From assembly GCA_026874595.1 (NCBI GenBank), contig CM049310.1, positions 2,914,001-2,978,000 on the forward strand: a stretch of DNA of 64,000 bases, written 5' to 3'. This DNA comes from Sipunculus nudus (taxonomy: Eukaryota > Annelida > Sipuncula > Golfingiida > Sipunculidae). Positions within the stretch are counted from its first letter, which is position 1. Each line of letters opens with the position of its first letter. A program made the position numbers and the translations under genes. The notes beneath the pieces were generated by a model. That model was given only the letters and a program-made list of their open reading frames with translations. It had not been told where the DNA came from and searched no databases. This document shows, piece by piece, positions 43,001 through 55,000 of the stretch.

Positions 43001-46000
43001 TGTGTGTTCCGTATATTTTTACAAGTGTGTTTTTGAGCTGCGCCCTACAGCAGCACTTGTGATTGAACGGATAAGTAAGGGAGCCTCACTGTTCATGTTA
43101 GCCTCAAAGTGGATGGTGAGATATCCAGACCGGGCCACCACTGTCTGTGGCTGAGACCAGGAGCTGCCACAGAACGCTGCCAGCAGACTAGCATTGGTAC
43201 TGGAGGCTCCAGCCAGCTGATCTGGGATACCATCATACACATACACATAGTCCTGTCAAACACAGAATATATACCAAATACATTTCTAAAATAATTAAAC
43301 CTATATGTATGCACACTTTGGAAATATAGGTTTAAGTGCTGTAGCCGACATAATCTCCTGAACATGGACCAAGACAATACGACCATTAAATATTTAACCT
43401 AATGAAAAGTGACAGCTTTTTTCCCAGTCAATTTTGTGTGTCTGCATCATTCATATATGAAAAAAGGGACACTACACACACAGATTTGAAAATATGGTAA
43501 GTTATTTCTAAGGTATGTCTGAGTGGATTACAAAAAATTTAGGTACCGATACACTTAAAGTAAAGAAACCAAGACACATAGATATTAAGGCTAGATATAA
43601 AGGCAGACAGAGGGGTCCACTGGTGCTTGTAATAGTTGATAACTTGTTCAGCATCCTCAGGACTTATCTGAATCAGTTGAATAAACTCAGACAAAATATT
43701 CATTGGTTTAATCATCCCTGGTAGAAACTTACCTTATTACACTTCACTCTGATGGAAGTTTCCATGGTGAAGGTGATGCTGGGTGTGGGTGCCATGGAGC
43801 CTGTTGCTGTCAAGTCGGCATAAGGAGTCAGTATCCACAGGCAGTAAGCATGTGACTTGTCATACACGCCTGTACCAGAATGTGTGCCCAGAGCTCCAGA
43901 GGTTATATTTGTAAGGATAACTCGTCCATCACATTTCTTGTAACACTGGCCATTTGACCTGAAGAATATTGAGAACAGGTAAATTGCAATATTAAACTTA
44001 TGTGAGAAAAAAAATGATATTACAAGTTCATCAGAAATATACTGTGATAGCACAATTATGTCTGGAAAAAATACTGCAATATTTGTTATGTAAAACTTAC
44101 CATTTCTTCATGAAATGTAGTTCCGGTAGTTTATGTGTAGGTCACCCCTTGACCGTGCCATATCTTTCCTGACACAGATTAAAATTTTGTGAGACAACCC
44201 CCCTAGGCCCCACTATTCATGATGCTTTGCCCTAGCCTAACCATGGCTTTTGTTGACTCTATATCGCCATTAACTGCTGTGGAGCTCAAAGAGGAAATTA
44301 AGAGGAGTAAACAAGGGGGGGAACTTAATAGTCAAGGCATGACCTACATGTCAACTACCCGAACTACATTTCAATAACAAATGGTATGTTCCAATATGCT
44401 GTCTAACAGTAGGTCACCCCCTAACTGTGCAAAGAACCAGACAATACTAAGGCAGGAGAAACAAATGCTAGGGGGCATCCCTTACCACACTGCTGGCAGC
44501 AACAACACCACTGGAACGTTTGAGAAATACAACCTGCAGGGCAAGATCCCAGAGATAATAGGGGGCAAACGTATCCGAGTGTATCCTGTCTTAAAAGCTC
44601 AGAAACCAAACCACCTGCATCAAAAGTGAGAGAGGCTGCAACCACACAAACCTCGGGGCTAAAACCTGAAGTGGAGACAGAGACTTCGGGGAGGCCTTTT
44701 TGAGGGCCTCAATGATGGTTTCTCTGATCCAACACCATATCGTAATGGGGCTGATCTCACAAGATTGACCAGTGTCCAGGAAAGGGTCGTCTCAATGAAA
44801 AGAAGGCGATGATCACTGCCTAATGGAGCTGTCACACGGATGTAATAAGGTAAAGCCTGGACAAGGCAGTTAATAGCCCCAAAGTTGTCTACCACGCACG
44901 TTGGTTTTTCTGTATATTTTCCAGGGCCAAACCGAGAGAAGTGTACGAACCATCAAGGAGCCTCTAGAGTTAAGGCAGGATCCACCAGAAGAGTGTGGAG
45001 CCTGCTCCGACAGCCTGCCAAGGCCATAGCCTATAAAAAGGCTGTTTTACATGATAAATATAGAAGATGCGCTCTTGAGAGGCTGGTAAGGATTTAAGAC
45101 AATGCTCAAGTGCCAGGATGGAGCAGGGACTGTACCCGGGCCTGCTTTTATTTCCACTGACTTTAAGAAGACAGAAAAGAGGAGGAGATGGGTCCCAAGC
45201 GGAAGCAACACTGACAAGACAGCCACCTTTAAACTGCACAATGAGGAAGCAGATCGTTTCTCCCGAAACAAAAACAGGGAGAAATCCATCAGCTCCTAAG
45301 CTGAAGGCAACACTACATCTAGCTGCCTTTGTTCTGCGGATATGACTAGAGCCACCTCTCGAGAAAAACTCACCTGGCACAGATGTTTGACGACAAGAGA
45401 CATGCATGCAGACAGGCAACTTCCTGGGACAGACAGAACTGGATCTGTCAGAAAACATTGGACCATTATGGGAGATATAGAGGCCACTCGATCAGAAGAT
45501 CCAACAGTTTAGGCCACCACAGAGAGTGAATGTGGATCCTCAGGACTAGAATTAAATGCATCTCCCTGTAGGCCCGGAGCCAATCCAGAACATGCGGGAC
45601 TAGTTGTGCTGGTGGAAACATGTAAAGGAACTCATGGACCCATGTCAGTTGAAAGGTATCGCACCCGATCGCCCTCTGAGATAGGGCAAGAGATAGGAAT
45701 CGAGAGATGAAAATTGATCTCCGACGCAACCAGATCCATGTCCGGGGGACCGCAGATCACAAACAATTTGCGAGCTAGCTCCAGGTGTAGTTGCCACTCC
45801 ATTGGGAGTGGTGACAGACTGCGTGATAGGGCATCTGCAAGGGTCTTCTGGACCCACACAAAGTGAGTTGCTGAGATCACTATCCCGACCGACTTGCAAA
45901 ATCAGAGTAGTTGCAGGGACATCAGCAGGACAGTAAGCCAACAAGAGCCTGGGAGTCATTAGGCAGACCTGCTGCGTAATGCCCAAAGGTCTCTGGGTTA

Positions 46001-49000
46001 GCCATGGATGTGTCTGAGGCCGTTTCCTGTGACATGTAAGAGGAGTGCCATCCCTGTAGTTGTTACGCATGGCCCTCAACTGAACCCCCTTGTTAGCCTG
46101 GTACAGTGTTAACATGGGTAGGTTCATCTGTCGGTAGTGGTTTGGTGACCACAGTTAGCCGATCAACCAAGGTCGGGGGGGGGGGGGGGGGGGGGGGTTA
46201 GCTCTCTGCAGGTGGTAGGCAATACCTCCCCCAGCACCACCTACTGTGGAAATCCAGGAACTCTACAGCAGGTGGCCCAAATTGCATACAAGTTGATCAA
46301 ACCTGTGGTATGGAAGCCCTGTACTGTAGGATGAAACCATCCTGTGTCCGAGTGTTTTGTGCCGCCTCCACTAGTCCCCTGAATGTGGGGACCTCAGCGG
46401 CATTAGCTTGGTCCTCTACCATGTATCTGACTGCCTGGTCGAGTAGGACAGCCTTGGTCTGTGACCAAATGACCTTCTCCCTGCAAGCCTGGGCCCACAA
46501 GTTCAGAGGTTCCTCTGTCTCCACAAGTCCCTCTGGCGACCTGAATATCTCCTCTTGAAGATGCCCCTCCCCTTGGTCAACAGGGGGGCTTCCAGAGCTT
46601 CGCGCATGACACCAGGCATGGTCCCAAGACTGGGGCACAGGGACAGAGGTCATGTCACTCTGGGTAGTCCACTGAGTGGCACTATCCTCTGGACATGGCA
46701 GCAGGCCCGTGTCAGGGACCCCTCTGGTGCTATCTGGTTGGTATCATAGGCTTCGAGGGAGGATTGGCGACTGTGTGGAACCTACAAGAGAGCCGGAACT
46801 GCAACTTGACTCATAGTCAGGCGCTCTTCCTGAATGAAGTCGCTCGTCACCAAGGTCATTAATGACTTCAAGGCCTCTCTCGAAATCAGGTCCTCCGCAG
46901 CAGGTTGGAGCGTCCCAGACAGTGTCTCTGACAGAGAGCCGACTAATGTGAATAAGGGCAAAGTCTATGAGGCTGTTGTGGGAGACCTTACCTTCTCTAG
47001 TACTGGCGGGGCTAAAGTAGTGGGGATAATTGTGGGGGGTGCTAGAACGGGCTTGACCTACCCAAAGAGGGATCCCGCTATTTGAGTCTCCCTCTTTTGT
47101 TTGGACAACTGTGTTTCAATGGACCTAGCTCTGTCTGGATCTGGCCTGGACTTAACTTCTCCCCCCCCCCCCTCCGACGGGAACTCCAAATTATGTTTGT
47201 CTCTTTTTGAGTTGGGTGGGGTGTACTTCTTTTGGATTTGAAGTAGGCATTGTATCTTTTATATTTTTTCCTCTTTCAGGGCCCTATTGAGTTGCTGCAG
47301 TGCCCAGCCATCCTAAGGCAGGCTGGAAACCTGTCATGACAGTCCCACTCGGGCAACAAAGCCGAAAACATAAGGCCTTTTCTAACACTGGGGGTGTTAC
47401 AAACTCAAGGTGACAACTTATGGTACCTTGTCAGAGGAGACTGAGGCCCGGCAGTAAACTGAGGTGGAGACAGTAGGCCGGTGTGTTGCTGAGCCAAGGC
47501 CAAGTGACACTGAGTTAAAATAGATGATATAGAGTCAACAAACACCGTTGCTAGGTAGGGTGAGGCATCATGGGTAGTAGGGCTAGGGGTGGCTGTCTCA
47601 CAAAATTTTAATCCGTGTTGGGAAAAACAATGAGGTGTAAGGTTATCTCACTGTCAAGGGGTGATCTACTATTAATCAACTTACTGGAACAACGTATCAG
47701 TAACTGAAGGTTCAGTAACATGCTTACTTAGGATGTGACAAAATATTCAAAATCAGCTAACATAGCTTCAGTTTATGGCAAGACACTCATTTCATTCCTA
47801 TAATTACAAATAAGTTATGTAAACAATGCATGTTTTTGGAATATGTCAACATTAATCACACTGGAAGCAAAACAGATCCATATTTAAATGTTACCAAATC
47901 TGTTACAAAATTTGTCATCATATAATTTGAGCAAGGGTATGAATTAATACAGATGTGTAAGAAAAACTGAGTGTATTTTCATTTATCTTTTAAATTAACT
48001 GTAATTTTTTAATTCATAATATAATAAAGAAATGTCTTTGCTGAAGGACCTACCCATCAGGGTCCTTAAGAATGTAAACATGACAAAGTTTCAAAGGTAA
48101 CATGCCCCGCATCAGCATGCATATTTACATAAGATAAGAAACAATGAAGAAAAGGATGAACATGGAAGATATTTCACTTAATCTACATCAAAACAACTAT
48201 AAACGATTTTTAAGATACATAAAATACCGTTATCAGAGGCAGAGAGATCACTCTTGCCAGAACATTCCTGTAAATGTTTAAAACATATGAATGGATCACA
48301 AATAAAATGTGTGTACTGCCATGTACAAGTAAGCATGTACTTATAAATCTTGGGGATCCATCACATTTAACTTTTACACCGAGACTATGAAGGTAGGCAA
48401 CTAGAAAATATTTTATTTTATTGAATTTTCATTAACCATTCTCATATGTGTAGGAGGTGCCAATTGTGCATAACTGTGGTGGTCATTTAAACAAGGATAC
48501 ACAAGTTACACACCTAAAAACTTCGATAAATATCTTCTAACTCAATGAAAAGCTGTGATTAGAAAAATAAATATGCAAAAATGTGATAAATGTAAATGGC
48601 ACCATCTACAGGCCTAATGCCAACCTTTGCAATGGGATACACATCAGGTATAATGCTTCTATGATAACAAGCTTGACCACTATTTGAAAAGTACTTGCTT
48701 TCTTTTCAAGTATATGTGTGACATGCACAAGTACAATGCAAGTACTGGACATTTTTAACCTGAGTACAAGCACCAATTACACAAACGTCACTGCTGAAAT
48801 ACTGACATGAGTGCACACAACAAAAAAATGATTGTAGGTGGCGCCACCAGTCTTATGTATGAGAAAGCCATAGAAGATGTATTGACATGCAAAATTTCAG
48901 GCAGCTTCTTCAAACAACTGTTGTGCTATGTGCAGAGATGCATGAAACCCAAAAACAATTGTAGGTGGTGCCACAAGTCTTGTATACAAGAACCTATTGG

Positions 49001-52000
49001 AGATGTATGGACATGCACAATTTCAGGTTGACATGTCATACCACTCCTGAGAAATAAGCAGGGACATACATTGTGCAAAAAAATTGTAGGTGGCACTACC
49101 AGTCTTCCCAAATGTACAGACATGCACAATTTCAGACTGATACACCAAACTTCTCAGTCAGATGAACTCTGATGATCAAGCTCAACTAAAGCAGGCAGTT
49201 GCCCCCAAGTTAACCAAAACTAATATGCAGGTACAGCAACTGCACAGAGTGAACTCTTAACATGTATCTGGCTGCACTGACTGAACTCTTTGACCTGTTG
49301 CCTAATCTGATACAGTTGGCAGTCTACCAAAGCTAAAAATAGATGCACTGAAACTTGGCCTGTTGCCAAATCTGAAATAGTTGGCAGTCTGTCAAGCTAT
49401 TTGTAGAGACAGACAAAATCTTGGCCTGTTTCTAAATCTGACTTTAGCTACAATGCTTTTTCATGCTGACATATTCATAAGATTTTTTCATCAAAAATGT
49501 TTAGAATAACAACAGATGCATATTTAAAACAAAATCAGATTACAGATATTTTTTATTCATGGACTTATCTTACACATAAGTTTGATATGGTTACAAATTA
49601 TTTATGTTGCCTGTACAGCTGTGCTTATATACCCACAGAGTTCAGTCTGTAACTACAATAAATCTAGAAGTTTTGTTAACCAAAGTATCTCAAAGTCATT
49701 TCATTGTTAAATATCCGATAATTTAGTCAAAATCATTTTAATAAATTCGAATCTTAGATTAATTTTTGTGTAATGTTACAGAATTAAAACAACTGTTTTG
49801 CAGAAGAAGACTATTGCAGCCTTCAGTTTGATATAGGCTTTCCTGGCCCTAAGACCAACTTCAGTTTTCTATGCTTTTACCAAAAAACAATGAACTCAAT
49901 CTATTTTTATACAATTAAGAGAACTCTAAAAACCTCTGGCTTGACAGTTTTAATTGTAGAAGCTGAAATTGGCTAAATTTATTAGGTTTTTGCCCATAAA
50001 AAACAGGCTGTTGTAGGCACCACAAAAACCTCACTTTAAAATACGAGTCATGTGACAAATATTTGCACAAAACTGGGGGATCCTAGCTCCTGTCCTGTCT
50101 CAAATTGATGAGTTAGTATGCCTTCTTGGCCAAATGACCAAGTTCAACTTCCTGCTCGGCCAAAAATCACAAAACTGGAACCATGAGAACAAACTTGAGA
50201 GAAATTGTATCAGGGATTATTTCTCTGAAATACTGAACAATTTGGCCAGACACTTTTGGAGAAGATTTAAAAAAGTTTTTAGCCATTTCCCCTTATATGT
50301 AAGTTGATGAAGGTGGAACCACAAAAATCTCAATCCCACCAGGTTTGACATGAGACTGATTTTGCATAAAATTTGGTGATGCTAGCTCCAGCTATTCCTG
50401 ATAAATTATGAGTTCATGTACTGATGATCAATGACCCCCCAACAAAATCATTTGATGCAGGTGGCGCAACTAATACCTCAATTTCAAATATGACTCAGGT
50501 GACCAACATTTGCATTTGGTGATGATAGCTTCAGCAATTTCTGAGATTGTAACTTTAGTAAGCTTTTTTGGCTAAAATTACCAAGTTCATGCAGTTTCCT
50601 ATAACTCAGCCAAAAATCACAGAAATGGGACCAATCAAACAAACTTGAGAGAGATTGGTTCAGTGATTATTTCTTAAAACAAGTGACCCAGGGGTCATGA
50701 CGCTCAGCTGACCAGGAAGACATTGACAAAAGTAATTTTATCATCTGAATGTCAAATTTGAATGAAATACTTTTTCCAAACTTGACCTTTTGTATAAAAT
50801 CATCCAATATTCATTGGGGTACTATGGAGCTCTGTAGCATGAAGGATATGGGTAACAGACACCTATTTTCAAGGTTTACAAGATGACTTTTCAGGGGTCT
50901 CCCAGCATGTCAAAAAATAAAATTCTAGGTCCAGTTATTATGATTTGTGCCCTGTTAACAAATCCAAATGTTTATTCTGGGGGGTATTTCAAAGCCGCAT
51001 AGGATGAAGGATATGGGTAACAGAGATGTAATTTCAGGTGCACAAGGAGACTTTTCAGGGGCCTCCCAGCATATCAAGAAAGGAGATTCTAGGTCAAGTC
51101 ATTATAATTTGTGCTCTGTTAACAGATGACCAAATCTTTATTCTGGGGAGTACTTCGGAGCCCCAGAGCATGAAGGATATGGGTAACAGGGACCTTATTT
51201 CGGGTTTCCATGTAGACCTTTTATGGGCTTCCCTGGAGGTGAGGACAGAAGATTCTAGGTCCAGTCATTATGATTTGTGCCCTGTTAATATATGACCAAA
51301 TCTTTATTCTGGGGGGTACTTCAGAGCCCCATAGCTCACAGAATATGGGTAACAGGGACCTTATTTCGGGTTTCCATGTAGACCTTTTATGGGCTTCCCT
51401 GGAGGTGAGGACAGAAGATTCTAGGTCCAGTCATTATGATTTGTGCCCTGTTTACAGATGACCAAATGTTTAAAGATCACAAAAGTAGAGAAAAAAAATC
51501 GTAAAAAATAAAAAAAATATAGGTGGCGCCACCAATCTCCAGAAATTGATGAAACACTCCATGAACAATATCCATGCAAAGAATCATGGTGATTAATGCA
51601 TTAGTTGTTCAGATACTTGAGCTTTTGTATTAAATTTTGCATTATTCTGGGGGGTACTTCAGAACCCCATAGCTCGAAGAATATAGGTCACAGTGACCTA
51701 ATTTCAGGTTTACAAGGAGAATTTCCATAGACCTCCCAGGATTTCAAGTAAGAAGATTCCCGGTCTAGCGGTTACGATTTGTGCCCTGTTAACAGACAGA
51801 CGCCTGGATGGCCAGACGGACAACGGACAAAAGGTGATCCCTACAGCTCAGATGACTTTCAGTCAGCTGAGCTAAAAATTGAAAAAATACAGGTGGCGCC
51901 ACCATACTGCAGAAACTGATGACACATTTCATGATCAATATCCATGCAAAGAATCATGGTGATCAATATAATAATTGTTCAGATACTTGAGCTTTTGTAT

Positions 52001-55000
52001 CAAATTTTCCATTATTCTGGGGGGTACTTCGGAGCCCGATAGCTCAGAGGTTATGGGTAACAGAGACCTAATTTCAAGTTTTTAAGGAAACTTTTCATGG
52101 GCCTCTCAGCATGTCAAGAGAGAAGATTCTAGGTCCAGTTGTTACGATTTGTGCCATGTTAACAGATGACTGCATCTTATGAGGTCTCAAAAATAGAGAA
52201 AAAAAATCGTAAAAATAAAAAAAATACAGGTGGCGCCACCATACTGCAGAAACTGATGACACATTCCATGATCAATATCCATGCAAAGAATCATGGTGAT
52301 CACTGCAATAGTTGTTTAGATGTTTAGCTTTTGTATCAAATTGTCCATTATTCTGAGGGATACTTCAGATGACTTACAGTCAGCTGAGCTAAAAACACTT
52401 AATGGTCAATATCCATGCAAAGAATCATGATGATCTCCATATTAGTTGTTCAGATACTTCAGCTTTTGTATCAAATTGTCCATTATTCTGAGGGATACTT
52501 CAGAGTCCTTTAGCTTGAAGGATATGGGTAACAGAGACCTAATTTCAAGTTTCCACAGGCACTCTTCAAGGGCCTCCTTGCATGACAAGAATGAAGTTTC
52601 TAGGTCCAGGTGTTGCAATTTGTACCCTCTTGATAGATAACATAGGTGGGGCCACCAGTCTGCAGGAACTGATGGAACATCTCATAATCAATATGTATGC
52701 CAAAAATCATGACCATCAGTGATGTAGTTATTGAGATATTGAAGTTTTTGTATGAAATTTTTGACTACTCTGGGGGGGTACTTTGGGGCCCGATAGCTCG
52801 AAGGATATGGGTAACAGAGCCCTAATTTCTGGTTTCCATGGAGACTTTTCATAGGTCTTCTAGTGTGTTGAGAATGAAGATTCTAGGTCCAGTCGTTACT
52901 ATTTGTGCCATGCTAACAGATGACAGCATCCTAAAAGGTCTCAAAAATAGAGGAAAAAATCGTAAAAAATCGAACGATACAGGTGGCGCCACCAGTCTGC
53001 AGGAACAGATGACACATCTCATGATCAATAGTTATGCCACAAATCATGACCATCAGTCAAGTAGTTAATGAGATATTGAAGTTTTTGTATGAAATTTTTT
53101 ACTTTTCTTGGGGGTACTTTGGGGCTCCATAGCTCGAAGCATATGGGTAACAGAGACCTTATTTCTGGTTTCCATGGAGACTTTTCATAGGTCTCTCAGT
53201 GTGTCAAGAATGAAGATTCTAGGTCCAGCCTTTACGATTTATGCCATGTTAACAGATGTTTACATTTTGAAAGGTCTCAAAAATAGAGAAAAAAATTCGT
53301 AAAAAATTGAACAATACAGGTGGCGCCACCAGTCTGCAGGAACTGATGGAACATCTCATGATCAATATGTATGACAAAAATCATGACCATCAGTCAAGTA
53401 TTTAATGAGATATTGAAGTTTTTGTTTGAAATTTTTTACTTTTCTGGGGGGTAGTTTGGGGCCCCATAGCTGGAAGGATATGTGTAACAGAGACCTAATT
53501 TCTGGTTTCGATGGAGACTTTTCATACGTCTCTAAGTGTGTCAAGAATGAAGATTCTAAGTCCAGTCATTACGATTTGTGCCTTGTTAACAGATGTTCAC
53601 ATTTTTAAAGGTCTCAAAAATAGAGAAAAAAATTCGTAAAAAATCGAAAAATACAGGTGGCACCACCAGTCTTCAGGAACTGGTGGAACCTCTCATGATC
53701 AATATGTATGCCAAAAATCATGACCATCAGTCAAGTAGTTTATGAGATATTGAAGTTTTTGTATGAAATTTTGGACTTTTCTGGGGGGTACTTTGGGGCC
53801 CCATAGCTCGAAGGATATGGGTAACAGAGACCTAATTTCTGGTTTCCAAGGAGATTTTTCATGGACCTCCCAGGATGTCAAGAAAGAAGATTCCAGTTCT
53901 AGCGGTTACGATTTGTGCCTGGTTAACGGACAGACAGACAGACAGACAGATGGACAGACAGACAGACGGACGACGGACAAAGAGTGATCGCTATAGCTCA
54001 GATGACTTTCAGTCAGCTGAGCTAAAAAAAAAATGGCTGGACAGTTTCAGAGAAGATGTTAAAATTTTTCTAGCATTTTCCTATAAAATCTAATTCAATG
54101 CAGATAGCAAAAAAATAAACTCAATCTGAAAAAGTATGACATGTGACTGATTCTTCCATAAAATTTGGAGCTGCTAGTTCTGATGGTTTTTGAGATAGCA
54201 TGGTTTAACATACGGACAATGCTGGAGGATGCGGCAGATGGACGCCACCTGGCCATTGCATAAGCGTACAGGTTCACTAAAAATATTGTTCCATTTAATA
54301 TAAAAGCCTGCTTGTTGTTTACTTACCTGGGGTCTCCATAGTAACCTTCTTTACACAGCTGACAGTGGTCTCCCTCTGTATTATCTGTACAGGAGCACAC
54401 TCCTGTGGTCTCGTTACATATACCCTGAGAAATGTCACCATGACCGTTACAATCACATGGGGTGCAACCTGCAAAAATCATGGAGAAGATCTGATGATTA
54501 CTTAATGAATGTTAAAATGATATAGAGGCATTCCGTAACACTTTTACTGGTAAGTAAGCTCAGACTATTTATTTTCTTTATCAGTGTTACCATCTTAGTC
54601 AAAAAGCTTTAATGTTCCATACTGGATAGCTGATCCAAGCTGCGTCTTCAAAGTTTAGGTTCAAGTCAACTTTCTCTCAAGTCTTTGGGTCTTCTGGAAG
54701 CTGAGTCCAGGTAAAAAGTACCTAAATATTACCAAAACTGACTAAAGAGTACCAAAAATTAATGAAAAGATACATGGTTATAAGTTAAGTGAGTCTTGAC
54801 AATTTTCTAATCTGAATGTCCAAAGTCATATGGCAAATTTTTTTCCTCAGATCTTATGGCTTATTGTTTCAGGTTTAAGTCCAAGCTGACCTAGTGCAAG
54901 TCCCTGTCCCTGAAAAAGTTGAATGACAAGTTCAAGTGAAGACTCAGATCCTTCATCAATGTTCTAGATGTTTGGTCAGTAAAGATACTTATTCCTTAGC

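Larger units (their letters stand above)
44094..47690 (-). mobile_element. DIRS-type tyrosine-recombinase retrotransposon, deleted copy
   Basis: Lies in the intron between exons 6 and 5, in the gene's orientation. Inverted terminal repeats (44137-44265 against 47526-47669) share blocks such as GTAG-TCACCCCTTGAC, ATTAAAATTTTGTGAGACA and TGTTGACTCTATATC. An internal complementary region at 44341-44430 matches the complement of both outer ends joined. Between them, in order on the minus strand, are a gag-like region, an RNase H tail and a degraded tyrosine recombinase. This is the DIRS1 layout. No reverse transcriptase is recognisable; a poly-G run at 46175-46197 sits where it should be. About 3.6 kb, against a usual ~4-6 kb. 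Confidence 0.85.

Noticed and set aside
43019-43089. Read-through of exon 7 past its donor
   Set aside because: The CUB ending and exon 8 phase require the GTGAGG donor; the extension has no CUB similarity.
44970-45458. 162-codon minus frame as an intact protein
   Set aside because: Recombinase motifs are split between this and other frames, so it is a degraded copy, not a gene.
46834-47085. 83-codon plus-strand frame
   Set aside because: Antisense shadow of the gag-like part of the DIRS copy.
51038-53987. Frames sharing MGNRDLISGF
   Set aside because: Tandem repeat translations inside a HINE-like element, each ending at (GACA)n.
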